Shown here: piece after piece, positions 45,872-57,800 of the stretch | Layout of the letters: each line of letters opens with the position of its first letter | Position numbering within the stretch: the first letter of the stretch is position 1 | Origin: Membranipora membranacea | Taxonomy: Eukaryota; Bryozoa; Gymnolaemata; Cheilostomatida; Membraniporidae | NCBI GenBank assembly: GCA_914767715.1 | Contig: OU612074.1 | Span: forward strand, 9,830,062 to 9,894,061 | Direction of reading: 5' to 3' | Length of the DNA stretch: 64,000 bases | The notes under the pieces: model-generated | Seen by the model: the letters and a program-made list of their open reading frames with translations, nothing else | What the model was told of the DNA's origin: nothing | Databases searched by the model: none | Position numbers and translations under genes: made by a program

Positions 45872-46641
45872 GCTAGGCGATTATATGTAGCCTTACAGCA
45901 CTAATGTGGCCCCTACAGCACAGATCACAATAGCTGTACAACATCAGCAACACAGCACCTCTTACAACCATGACATCCTTCGCCTGCAACGGTTTTTAGT
46001 TTCCATTCAGAATAGCATAAATTTTTGTAATGCGTTTAATACTACTCATACAACAAATAACGGAAAAACTAGTACATCTCTCGTATTCGTTTTGCTGTAT
46101 CATTGGGAGGCAACTCAACAATAGCCTGAGAAATTTTGGTCAATGAGTACATAATAAATTGCTGTTACTCATAGTAGTGGTCAGTAAAAAATGGAAGACA
46201 ATTGAGGTAAAGAATTAGTTCATAAGGCGCTAATATAATCAACCTTTTTCAAAAAATATGATATGATACAGTATGTTATTCAGAGTGATATTGCAATGAC
46301 TTTTTTCATCAACAAATAGTAACCCTCAAAATCGTGAATAACTACTCATTACATTATTTTCATCAAACGAGAAAAAAACTTTGCTTTACCTGACATGGTA
46401 CCTAACATCACACAAATATAGCCAATGATAACCACCCTGGAGTAACAGGCTACTCACATTTGGACTGAATAGGGTAAGTACGTAAGTAGAACGTAACACG
46501 TAGCCATTCTCCGCCATTAAGGATATGGGACTGCAACTTCGCTTGCCAATATTTTATTCCTGAGGGGCATCAATCAGAACACCTTAATTAACTCTCGGGC
46601 TTTATTTAAGCAATGTATGATTACTTAAGATAGTCGAGATT

Positions 46642-47285
46642 TATTGAATTGACGCAGTGTGAAAAATGAGACCATCCAAAACAAAAAGACTAATGATATA
46701 TGTGGTAAAATAAGGAAGAATGTTTGATTAAAAAGTGCAAGTTGACGCTTTCCGTGATACTATTAACATCATTTGTTTTATTATAAGTTAAGTTAAGAAT
46801 TATTGAATTGACAGTGTGAGTAATGAGGCCATCCAAAACAAAGAGAGTTATGATATATGTGGTAAAATTAGGAAGAAGTTTTGATTAAAAAGTGCAGTTT
46901 AACACTTTCTGTGAGGTGATTCACATTATTTGTTTTACTCATAATCCATCTTCTAGATAAGATTTATTGAATTGACAGCGTGAAATATGAGCCCATACAA
47001 AACAATGAGAGCCATGATATATGTGGTGAATTAGGAAGAAGGTTTGATTAAAAAGTACAGTTTAACACTTTCTGTGAGATGATTCACATTATTTGTTTTA
47101 CTCATAATCTATCTTCTAGATAAGATTTATTGAATTGACAGTGAAATATGAGCCCATACAAAACAATGAGAGCCATGATATATGTGGTGAATTAGGAAGA
47201 AGCTCAGATTAAAAAGTGCAGTTTAACACTTTCCTAGATATAATTAACATTATTTGTTTTATCATAATCCAAGTTATATCCAATT
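46642..47285. repeat. Tandem repeat, ~162-bp unit, four copies
   Basis: Units start with TTATTGAATTGAC at 46642, 46800, 46964 and 47127 (periods 158, 164, 163). Each carries ATGATATATGTGGT, TTAGGAAGAA, GATTAAAAAGTGCA and TTATTTGTTTTA in the same order. Copies 3 and 4 are the most alike. No coding potential. Confidence 0.85.
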
Positions 47286-47524
47286 AACTTGTCATCATCC
47301 CGCAACAAGCGTCTTTGTGTTCGGCTACATAAATCTACTCTGTCATATGTCGGACATGGTTAAGTCTGGCACTTTACATCCATTCAGACTGATTGCACTT
47401 GACAGACTCATTAAACTAATCTGTTTTCTCAAGTTCGGATGTGCCGTAGATTTTGATACTGTAGCAACCATCATAATGCGTTTTGCCCGCCAGGAGAGGT
47501 AGCAACATCATCAAATCAAAGGAA

Positions 47525-47698
47525 ATGTTTCACAAATTGAGAAACAGAGAGTGGGGCTCTCGAACCCAATACTATAAAAGCAGAAAATACCCTGTTGTGC
47601 GAGTCAAATCACTTGAAGATCTCGGTCGAATGTTTAATTCTCTAAAAAACACTTCAACAAAGCCAGAGAAGCGGGCACTCATGGGTGCCGTTTATTAG
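47525..47698 (+). CDS. Unassigned basic open frame, possible 3' exon
   Basis: An open stretch preceded by an acceptor-like CCCGCCAG (about 47487) runs to TAG at 47698. From the ATG at 47525 it gives 57 residues, basic and coding-like in composition, with a Lys-Arg pair just before a final ALMGAVY. No upstream exon with leader could be found, and no family is recognised. It may be a last exon of a small precursor or simply a chance frame. Confidence 0.25.
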   Translation: MFHKLRNREWGSRTQYYKSRKYPVVRVKSLEDLGRMFNSLKNTSTKPEKRALMGAVY

Positions 47699-47820
47699 TT
47701 CAGTTTGTCACACCAAGGAGTGTCTTACTATGATCGTGCCAAGATGTAAATCATGGATTTCGACTGCGGCATTAATCACTAAGACGAAGATCAAAATGCC
47801 ACACAGAGAGAAATGGCATA

Positions 47821-47971
47821 TGGTCTATTAAACATTGGACTTAGTGTTAACTGCTCCTGCGTAGCCGTGTCAAGCGGCCACGGCTTTTAGTTTTTTGGTT
47901 CCCAAAACCAAAAACTCCAAAAGCATGGCCGCATGACCAGGCTAACTACTGTGAATGTTTAATGGCTACCA
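47821..47971. mobile_element. Fold-back element, ~150 bp
   Basis: Ends TGGTCTATTAAACATT and AATGTTTAATGGCTACCA are inverted, and the arms meet in a hairpin GCGGCCACGGCTTTTAG...CCAAAAGCATGGCCGC. A loop of only a few bases at about 47901. Different sequence from families 1 and 2. Confidence 0.65.
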
Positions 47972-49978
47972 TACTGCCAGATCCTTAGTGCTATGATTTT
48001 ATTGAGGAAAACAGAACACAGGGTCCAATGATTGTCAATTCATTGTATTTTAAGTAATTAAAATTACCGTAAGAACAACTTGATATGATTGGTCAATAGC
48101 GAGGAATATGGCTGACTATTGATAGTTTATTGTAGTACAGATGGTCTCTCTGCAGGCGCCAACATCATACCTACACATTCCACTGTTAATGTCAAGGCCA
48201 AAAAAAAAAGAATTTTAAATTCTACCATTGATACACGTACACATCCCCAATCAACTACAATCATAGCGTTTCCATTTATCCCTTTCTCAGTTAGAGACAT
48301 GATGGCATTGCAAAGCAGAATTTTCTGCAACAGGGCAAATTCAATCAAACAACCATCATTATCAACGGAAGTTGCTTTATGATCTTAACACAAGAGAACA
48401 TGGTTTACCCTTAAAGAGTCCAGGTACCCCAAATGGACTAAATCCTGTCGTTAAATAGTAAGACCGTAGAAGTAAACGTCTATTCGCTTTGTCCGATTCC
48501 GCTACGGTCTTCTTCCAAGCTCAGCGTCTGAAACACAATTATCATATGGTCTACTCGCACACTGAGAGTCATCGGACATTGCTTGTGACAGCCTTGTGCT
48601 CCTCATGTGCCACTGTTTGTCACACTGCTGGATCAGTAGAGATCCTGAGCCATGGCAGGACGGGAAACACACTGTTTCCTCAGACTAACGGTAAAACGAT
48701 GATATACATAACCCACAGCTCCATTCTATGGTGCTCTGGTGACTAAGTTGTAGGACATTTATTGGCGAGTGTTGTAAAGACAAAAACAGGTATTCTTTAT
48801 TCTGTTAACTTTTGATCATCTAGAGCCATATTTGATGCATTTTTGGATAGACCATAAGAACTTTGCATGTGGTCAAAATGTCTGTTTTTGAGGACAGTGT
48901 GGTCAATAGCCGGAGTGACCTATGCTGTTGTACACGGTCATGCATCTTCCGACACAATCATTTTGTGAATTAGGGCTATAATATAAATTTGATCACATTT
49001 CCTCAAACGGTAAATCAATTCTTTTACACCTTTCCTCTTCTGCGGCTGGAAATAAACATTGACAATGAATCATGTGTTACCGGTAATTATGGGTGATTTA
49101 TTCTCAGAATAAGAAACAACCAAGTATTGCTTAGCAACAAGCAACAGAAAAATAGTTAAAAATCAGTCTCTCAATGACAAAGCTGTTTTGATCGGAAGGT
49201 TAGCCCGGCCCCTCAATGCCTGTTAATAAGTATCAGTATCTCAACTAGAAAGTTCAGTGAAAGTGTTGCTATAGTCAATTAGTCAATCAAACAGTTAAGT
49301 GACTTTGTGAATAAAATTACGCTTAATCATTTAATTTTCATTCACGTATTCTAATCATTTACATTTAACTGATGATCTTCCTTCATCGCTTTAACTTGGT
49401 TGAGTCATAAAATATTGCGTAGAAAAAATAGTTAATGTGCCAAAAGAGAAATTATGAATAATTTAAGTGAGGATTGTATTTTGGCTAATGTGTGAATTTG
49501 TGATAAAAAATCTTTGAGAACAAAGGGTACCAAGGACAACTAAATCTGGCAAAAAAATATTGCATTTGTTTACACATGTTCACAGTTTACAGTGGTTGAA
49601 GAACAGAAAAAGACTTTCCATCAGTGGAGAAAAAGCATCAATGTTACCACGGAAAAAACTGGTATTTGAAATGTGATACTGCAATGAAGCAGAAAATCTA
49701 GCAATATGCTAAGTTTTCTACATAGTAACCGGCATTTTTATGCCTGACAAAGGCACATTTACAACAAGCTCAACTGAACAGCAGCAACTCAAGTGTTGCC
49801 TCGCACATCTAGTGAAACATTTCTTATCAGATTAGGAGTACAGTTATTCTGATCTACACATATGTACAGTAAATAGATGGCAAATAATTGATATTAAGGC
49901 TGTGTGCATAATATACAACGGGAACCCTTAACCCTTAAAAACCAAATGGGACAGAAAAAATTCAATACTTGATGGACG
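47972..49978. other. 3' flank of the cationic peptide gene
   Basis: About 2 kb without a supportable exon on either strand. Short frames at 48119-48382 and 48489-48746 lack splice and family support. Confidence 0.5.
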
Positions 49979-51375
49979 TTAACCAACAAATGGACAATAT
50001 CTGTAACATGTTCTTCTTCGCACAAAGTAACACCTCTGTCTGGGTACCACGACACGACGTCGGTTTCCTCTTGTTTGTACGATTGGTGTAGACGGACGAC
50101 AGATACGTCTATTAAAATTCCTGTATTCGCAGCAACGTCTCTATTAAAACAAACACACGATTAGATTTCATCATGATAGTGAGAAGAAAAGCTACAGGCA
50201 GAGATCACAAAGTTTCTCAAAAACTGGGGTATATATATATATATATATATATATACTTATATATTTATGTATATAAATATACAAATTTATTATGCTGCTC
50301 AGTGCTATGGTCAATAAAAACATGCAACATTGAGACAAGGTTAGGACGAATTTATAAACCTCAATCTAAAGGTATTGGTCAGGGCAGGTTACAATCACAA
50401 ATACAACAAATAAATTAATTAAACTTATTTGAGAGCCATTTCCTGAGCAATGGCCGCCAGCTTTTCAGTAGGTGACAATCATGCCAGACAGGAGGACATT
50501 ACAGACAGGTTAGGGAACACCTTTGGCGCCAGGAAACCTCAGAACGTGGTGTGAACACAGCTGATGTAATGCCACAAAGTGGGAGGAAGCAGAGTGGATG
50601 GACTCCCACTTCTGTTTTAATTAAAACCAATAAGTTAATTGAAGCTGCATTTAGACCTGGAATTCGGATTTCGTAGCCAACCTCTTGAAACATCAGGATC
50701 TAAATTAAGAGCTAAATTCTTCATTTAGCTTAGTTGGATTGGTTTAGTGCTAAGGTTTATAGCTGATTCATGAAAAATGCTTTGATGTTGTGAAGAGGGC
50801 TCAGCGGAGGGTGAGAACACCACACTTTTAATTTAAATTTCAGAGCCACTCCAAAATGACCCATTGTAATATACTTTAAGGGTAGAAATCTCTTAATACC
50901 TAACCCTGATCCACTTTGCTACTACTTGTTCAAACTCTTGAGTTTACCCAGGCTTCTGAAGCAAAGTAGCTCAATTATCCTCAATATCAGATCAAATAAT
51001 GAAGCAATAACATCTAATGAAAATAAAATACCCTTTGTATCTCAATGTACCTCCAGGCAATTCATAAAACAGGTGGTGTGGAAGCATCCCACAATGCAAC
51101 TTTAGCTTGGAATTTCCATGGAGATCCCTTAAAGTTATAATCAACCTGATATTTCTTGCAATTCAAGTCATCCCTAGTCCCTACCGTGGGTTCATATATT
51201 GTATTGACATGCGTAACAGACCCAAAAACTCTGTGCCAGAAATCCCAGTCTGATGCATTTTGGGATGCTCTTGTAATATGCTACTTACATAAACTGGTGA
51301 TTGTGCATCTGTCAGTGTAGTTGTCATAATGGCAACGATGCAGACGACAAGTAGCAGCAGGTGCATCAGCTTCAT
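49979..51375 (-). CDS. Secreted Arg-rich six-Cys peptide, putative antimicrobial peptide (82 aa)
   Basis: Exon 1 at 51289-51375 encodes 29 residues with a strong signal peptide (MKLMHLLLLVVCIVAIMTTT, cleavage likely before Q25 or S26). A donor TAT|GTAAGT leads in phase 0 to exon 2, 49979-50140 (acceptor TTTGTTTTAATAG), which ends at TAA. The mature part, about 57 residues, has 16 Arg, no Lys and a single Glu, and six cysteines C32, C33, C43, C66, C74 and C78 (pattern CC-x9-C-x22-C-x7-C-x3-C). It opens RRCCEYRNFNRRIC and closes QRCYFVRRRTCYRYCPFVG, alternating Arg with aromatic residues as in beta-hairpin antimicrobial peptides. Secretion, extreme positive charge and even Cys count point to host defence by membrane disruption. 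I do not recognise a described family by its Cys spacing. Other possibilities are a matrix or signalling peptide. Confidence 0.7.
50230..50255. repeat. (TA)13 microsatellite
   Basis: Uninterrupted TA dinucleotides, followed by an A/T-rich stretch, 90 bases downstream of nothing coding: it lies in the single intron of the cationic peptide gene. Confidence 0.9.
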
Positions 51376-54300
51376 GTTTGCGTCTTTTTATTTAGAGTGT
51401 CCAATAAGTTGAGTTGTAGTAGATGATACAGAATTAGGCTATGCTAATTCTGGTAAACGCTGCTCAATGATGAAACTTTTTGCTAGTCCTTTGAGCTTTG
51501 AATATTTTTCCTATCAATTCTCAGTTGTGTATTTTGTTGCTCCCTTGAAACTGTTGATCTTTAGATCCTTTCTCTGAAGTATTAAACTTGGTGTCCAGGG
51601 AGATTGGTTCTTTGATGATCTGATCGGCAACTAAAACAGGAAAGGAAATATTGTCTTTTGTCTAGTCAGGGTTTGGGTGTCAGGGTGTTAGGAAACAGAA
51701 GCTTACAGAAACTGGAAGCTAGCTGATGTGTTTTTGTCTCGCTACCTAAGTCCATATCGTCTCCATCAATTTTGAGAGCGCACCAAAAACAAGATCAGTA
51801 GAAGGAGTGGGTTATCTTCAATCGGGATTGAGATACAGAGAGAACTCATTCTCTGCAGATAATCATCAAAAGCATTATGGCCGCCAATTTTATTGACATC
51901 AAAGTTATACCAATGTTACTAAGACTATTGTCTACAAAATTGAACATTGTTATGCTCTCGGGGTCTTACCCCTCCCACCCCTATAATGTTAAACTCTGAT
52001 CCGACCCTGCTCCCTGAGCTCGAGAGCGTGAAGACTGAGATTTTGGATTTATGACGGCTTGTTGTTCCTCTCTATTGAATCCTTTTATTTCAGTACTGAT
52101 TTAGAGATAGGCTGTTTATTTCTGACCACAGATCTGATTGATCTGAGCCGTGAAACTTAACCACCATGGCAGCAGAAAACTGTTACCAAGGCGCATATTC
52201 TAAACGTCTACAACCTTTTAGCCAGACCTTCAGCCTATGATTAGGATCTTGATCCCCAGATTCTCTGCAATATCTGCATCGATTTCCATGAAAAATCAGT
52301 CAAATGACCGCACACAAAATCTATGTTAACCCTTGAGTCTTGACCAAACCATATACCTATTTATATGTAGTAAAAGAATGAAACTCTATACCAGCGCTGA
52401 AGGCTGAATGTTTTCATTGCTGTGGTCATCATGATAAGCTTATCAAAAACTTGTCAAGTTCCCCAAAAAACTATGAATTAGCAGTTGATACGTATTTCAA
52501 TGAGGCATGTAACATAACATGATGTTAGAACATCGATTAAAAATTTAGGTTTTAAGAGCAGTTTAGATTTAGATGTTTCTATGTGCTTTCACTGCGACAT
52601 CCATTCCGAATGACCACTAAACCACATACCTGTTATCATGAAAAGGAAGAAGCTGAAAATGATTCCAAACTAACCCCAGGTCCTGATTACCATGCCTTAT
52701 CTAGCATCAATTTACATGAATTATCTTCCAATTTATTGTAACCCACCTTTACCTGAATATGAAAAGTTCTTTTCCCACGTCTGGTGAGCTCTCACAATAC
52801 TCCAAAAATGAATTCTAATGTATCGCAGAGGAAGTGGCAGTTGTATGATTTCCTCACATTTTTAATTACAGAGAATACTATTAATCCTTTGAGAGAGATT
52901 AAAAATAGATAGCCTACCTCTATAATGGTGATTCAGTGTAAGGATTCACTAGATGGTTGTGAATGGGTGCAGGTGTACGATGGTGGTACTGTTTGGAGCA
53001 GAATAACAACTGCCATAAAAATGTCAATGCTCACAGGTTTTATTCAAAGTTAGGGTATGCGTATCATTAAGAGATATGGGTCCCCCTTCCCACTTGCTAG
53101 CTATAGCAACCGACCCAACTATATTTTGGTTGGCTGGAATAAACAATTAATCAATTTGAGATTCACCGCAGAAACGTGTAAATCAGCTCCTTTCACATCG
53201 ATTGTTTTGTTAATGCGCAAAAAACCATGAGAACGGTGACTGATCGTTAAAATAATGCAAACATTTGGACCAATTAAAAGTGGCCTTCATATATGGGTTT
53301 AGGTTTAAAAAATCATCAACACTGATTGATGAGAACTAGAAAATGATGGATAGCTTATTAGGTAAAGATTGAAACTGAGTAAAAGTAGTCTGATCAGTTG
53401 AAATAATGAGACTGCAAAAAATGGACACAACGTAAAATTGGGCCTTAATTATTCCGACTAATTGCTTTGTGACAGTATTTACCATAAAATATGAAACCCG
53501 GAAGGGAGTTATATGGTAATGCTCAGGTAATACATTCATATATTAACTGGGAGGACACAAATTGAGTTGAAGTGATGCAAGCAAGATTCTGGCTAATGAG
53601 CACAAAGTACCTGAAGCTTTGCTCTTTTGCATAACTCTGCTTCTAAATTTTAACGCAGACTCCAACTTTATTTTCAAGATTCCCCTACCTGCGTCCTGTT
53701 AAAGCCACTTAGACTATATATAATGAGCCTAAAATTACAATGTCTGGAGGGTTGACCTTGCGGTACCCTTGATGAGGAAAGTTTATACAGGGAGGAAATT
53801 GTTGTCATCTCACATCACTTTGAATAACTAAATTTAAGGCTCGATAACATTTAGCCATCATCGTTAGCTTGTTCATTCTCTGATGTTACTTATCTTATAT
53901 TCACTTTCAGTGCTTACTAACATAAAGTCACCCCCTAACAAGTCAAATTCACTTTTGTTTTATTTTTACGCTTCTAGGGTATACCCTTACTTAGTGACTG
54001 CTTCCACCACAAAATTATATCAGCTCCTACAAACTCCATCTCACAACGCTTGAAATAGCTATATTCAAAGGCATAGCTAACATCGAGCCATTCACATAAC
54101 TTCATTCACACTCCCACATTGCCTAGCCTAAATTCAGTGTCAGCTAATAATAAAGTCACTCCCCTACTACATTACTATTACTCTTTTAGGGTTACCATGA
54201 GTTCGTGACTCAACCGCCACAAAACTATATATCAGTTAACACCAAACCAAAACATAAATCCATATAAACTCAAAATGATCATATTGACAGTTTGTTGGAT

Positions 54301-54842
54301 ATCCTATCTGTAATGTTTTCCAGTTCAGATGGAGTGAGATGATCTGTTTTAACCTTTTGCCCAAAACTTCAAACTGGAAAAACTTCGATCATTTTAATTT
54401 CGTTCTTTAATCATCTTTTAAAATAACTAACTTAAGGTCATATTTCAAGCTTTGCAAAATACTGTTGCGAAATATAACCAATTTTTCATTGCAATACACC
54501 TTGCACAAAACACACTTCCCAAGTTTTGAAAGCTATGTGCATTGCATAATATATGCTGTAGTCCATGCAATAATTTCAGTCATGTATTGAGCATCCAAAT
54601 TAAAGTGGTAAACAGTAGCTATCAAAATTTGTTCCATTGAAATGGGTAAGCTACACTCACGTATGACTCTCAAAAGCTTTGTAATTAGATGAGACCGTGT
54701 TCAGAGCAGGTTGCTGGCGGCGTTCAAAGTGCAAAGTTGCGGCCATTAAATTTAGCTGTAGACTTGTGGACTTGTGCTGGATATAGGACTCCTAGCCTGT
54801 TGCAGCTTTTCCGTGTAGAGCGTTCCACCACCACGACAGGAA
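51376..54842. other. Divergent intergenic region
   Basis: Shared upstream region of the minus-strand cationic peptide gene and the plus-strand SUEL/mucin gene. No exon, RNA gene or clear repeat was recognised; open frames are all short. Confidence 0.5.
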
Positions 54843-57800
54843 ATGGGCTGGGGCTATGTGGCAATCCTCTTCGTTGGTTCCTTGCTACAGGGTAAGCTAA
54901 GAAAACTAATTATTAAGTTACATAATTCAAGTTTTAATTTTTCTGTCATTCACAGAATTTAACCTCATCTCGATTAGCATACAAATAAGGTGTCTTCTTG
55001 ACACTTACAAAATCAAATATCCCATTCAGTAAATGGATTAAATTACAAATTAGACAAGAAAAGAATTGATGATTTTTCATTGAGTTGGAATAAATGGCTT
55101 CCATGTTTGTGGTTTTGGACTGAGCGCTGTGAACCACTAAAACAAATGAAATGCAATTTAATAATTACAAGGGCGTGTAACCTCCATATGGAAGTAGTGA
55201 ATATTCTTGGTGAGTACGCACCGAGGGAGGTATACGTTCGCATTGAGAGTGGTTGGTCTAAGTTTGGATTATTCCAGATTAAAAGGTGGGAGTAAGTTTG
55301 GAACGTTAATCGAATTTGTTGAACTTTTAAAAACCATTTGTTCTCGGGACCCTGGACCATTTTTCGTAGTTTGTTGGTACAGGGTGTCTCGGATTCTACT
55401 TCAGATTATTGGATCTAGTGCAACTTCCTAAATAGTTGACCGATTACTCTCCCTCCCTAAACGCTGCTCGCTCGGTTTTCTCCACCTCTTTCACATGCTG
55501 CTTGATATATACTTTTATTGTCATTCTACATCATCTTTAGGAATGTTTTTCATGCAGTGACATGACAAAAAAGAAAAAAACTTAAGCGGAGAGAAAAAGA
55601 AAAAATACTCAAGTAACAAGAATTAATAGGATATAAAGTGCTTTGATAGTTGTTGTTTAAAATGAGTAAGTTTGGTTGATGTGTTTGTTGGTCAAATTAT
55701 TCCTCCTCCAAAAACAACATTATGGAAATTTCTTCTCTTGACTCATTTTGCTCAAAGATCAAAATAGATCTTGAATTCTGAATCCGGATTAATAACATTG
55801 CTAAATGCTTTTACTTACCACATAATGGCAAAAAAAACATTAAAATAGCAATCAGAATATTAATTCAAAATAAACAATTTATTAATTATATGAAAACAGC
55901 ACAGCCCTGCTAAATCCTTGATTGATCAGAAAAAAGGTGAATACAGTCATCTTGAACAATCTTATGCATCACAAAAGGGTAACTGAGAGCAAAACAATTG
56001 TAATCTACTTCTATGTTAATAAAATGAGAAGTTGAAGGCTACTTCAAAATTCTGAAAACCTGAAACCCCAAAAGCGTACACCACAGAAATACCATGGCAA
56101 GTTATACCATTGAAAACATTATTGGCCCAGCATCTTTTTCTTGTGAAAGGAGTTGCAGCAAAAATGGAAATACTGCATGCATCAACCAAGCAGCACAACA
56201 CACAATATGAATTAACTGTAAGTAAAACCCAAAGCCCAAAGTCACCTGTGTTGCGTTGACTACATACAAATATAGCCAGTGGTTTCGGCTCATTTTCCAA
56301 TTGTTAGGTTACCAAGCTTTAATCATCATCAATGCTAGCCAAACATTATCATTACTGTTGCTACACCGCTTCATCACTTGAAGTAATCAACCATTAAATC
56401 ATAACTTCAAAGTTAGCTACAAGAAGCCATAAATCCTCAAGACAATCAGAAACAATGGCGCAATGTGTTCAGGTCAAGTGTTATGCGAAACGGGGATTTA
56501 GGTAATGGGATATTGGCTCATTACTGCCCGTTAATCAATTAAAGTTGACCTCAATCTGCATCAGATAAGCTTTTAAACTTTTTGTGTAATATTTATGAGT
56601 GTTAATATTTTGATCTGATTAACACAAAAAATTGCTAGAAAACAAACCAGCTTTTGACATGGCAACAATCTAGATCTTGATCAATGGCATGTATTAGGCA
56701 GGTTTCCATTTGAACCTTTGGGGCTAAGTAAGAGGATCGAAATGTGGTTTATCATAAAGTTTTAATTCTATTAAGTGATATATTACCATCTCTAATATCG
56801 CCACAGACAAGAGGTTGCCACCAAGCAAAGGCTTCTTGAAAAATTGATGATATATTGCGGTGGACAAAATTGCTACAATGCTAACTACGTGTAGGCTTAT
56901 AAACGTGGCAAAATAACAAGCTTGAGATTGCAACAACAACACTCTCATTGCTCTCAAAATTTAAGGATGATTATGTCCTAATCCTGAATACCAAAGTGCA
57001 TTGAAGGCCCTGCACTAATTTACCTGGTAAACCAGAACCTTATTACTTGTTGGTGAGTTTGTATTGTGCTTCAGAGATCTTGTCTACAGTATCAACAAGA
57101 TTTGCCAGGTCCATAATTTTGGGATTGACACTGCTGTATGTGCTTGTATTCATTTTGAGACGATGGATTTAGCAAAAGCACTAACTGACCATTTAAACCC
57201 AACAGTTTCAAAATAATTGCCTAAAACTTATAGAATTACTCCAGCCGTCCGTTTTCTGGACAAAATTACTTCTTGCGGAATTATTAGTTGATCAAATTTT
57301 TCCCCCAATTTAGTTCAGGAAGCAAAGCTACAATCATCCTTAGTTGTGTCACCGACCACCTGCTTAGAATAACTGAAGCATCATGATGTCATAGCAGGTC
57401 TATTTTTGATGGTATGACCTTAACTGTGTAACCTGGTCACGTTATGAATTCTATATCATGTTGACGGTTAGTCATCAGCAACAATTTTCATCACCTCTGG
57501 CAACCTGTTCTCACATCATCTGACACCATGTGAGACTCATCGTGTTTTGGGAAGTTTAACGAGCTTGAGAGGAAATCATTTTGTGACTCATAGCTTCATT
57601 TTTACTACTATGTGTATGGTTGTTCACCAACATCATTATTCATAACCACAAAATGATTTTTGTTTTGCCTGTAGCCTTGGCGAAGTAACACAAAATGTCA
57701 GTACAAATATTGTATCAAAATCACATTAATTGCAGAGATCTATAAATAGTATATATGACTTTACTAAGGTTGTTGTTCTCAAGAAACTTGTGTGGGTGAT

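Noticed and set aside
55080-55295. Plus-strand open frame in SUEL intron 1
   Set aside because: No acceptor/donor pair consistent with the gene and no recognisable domain.
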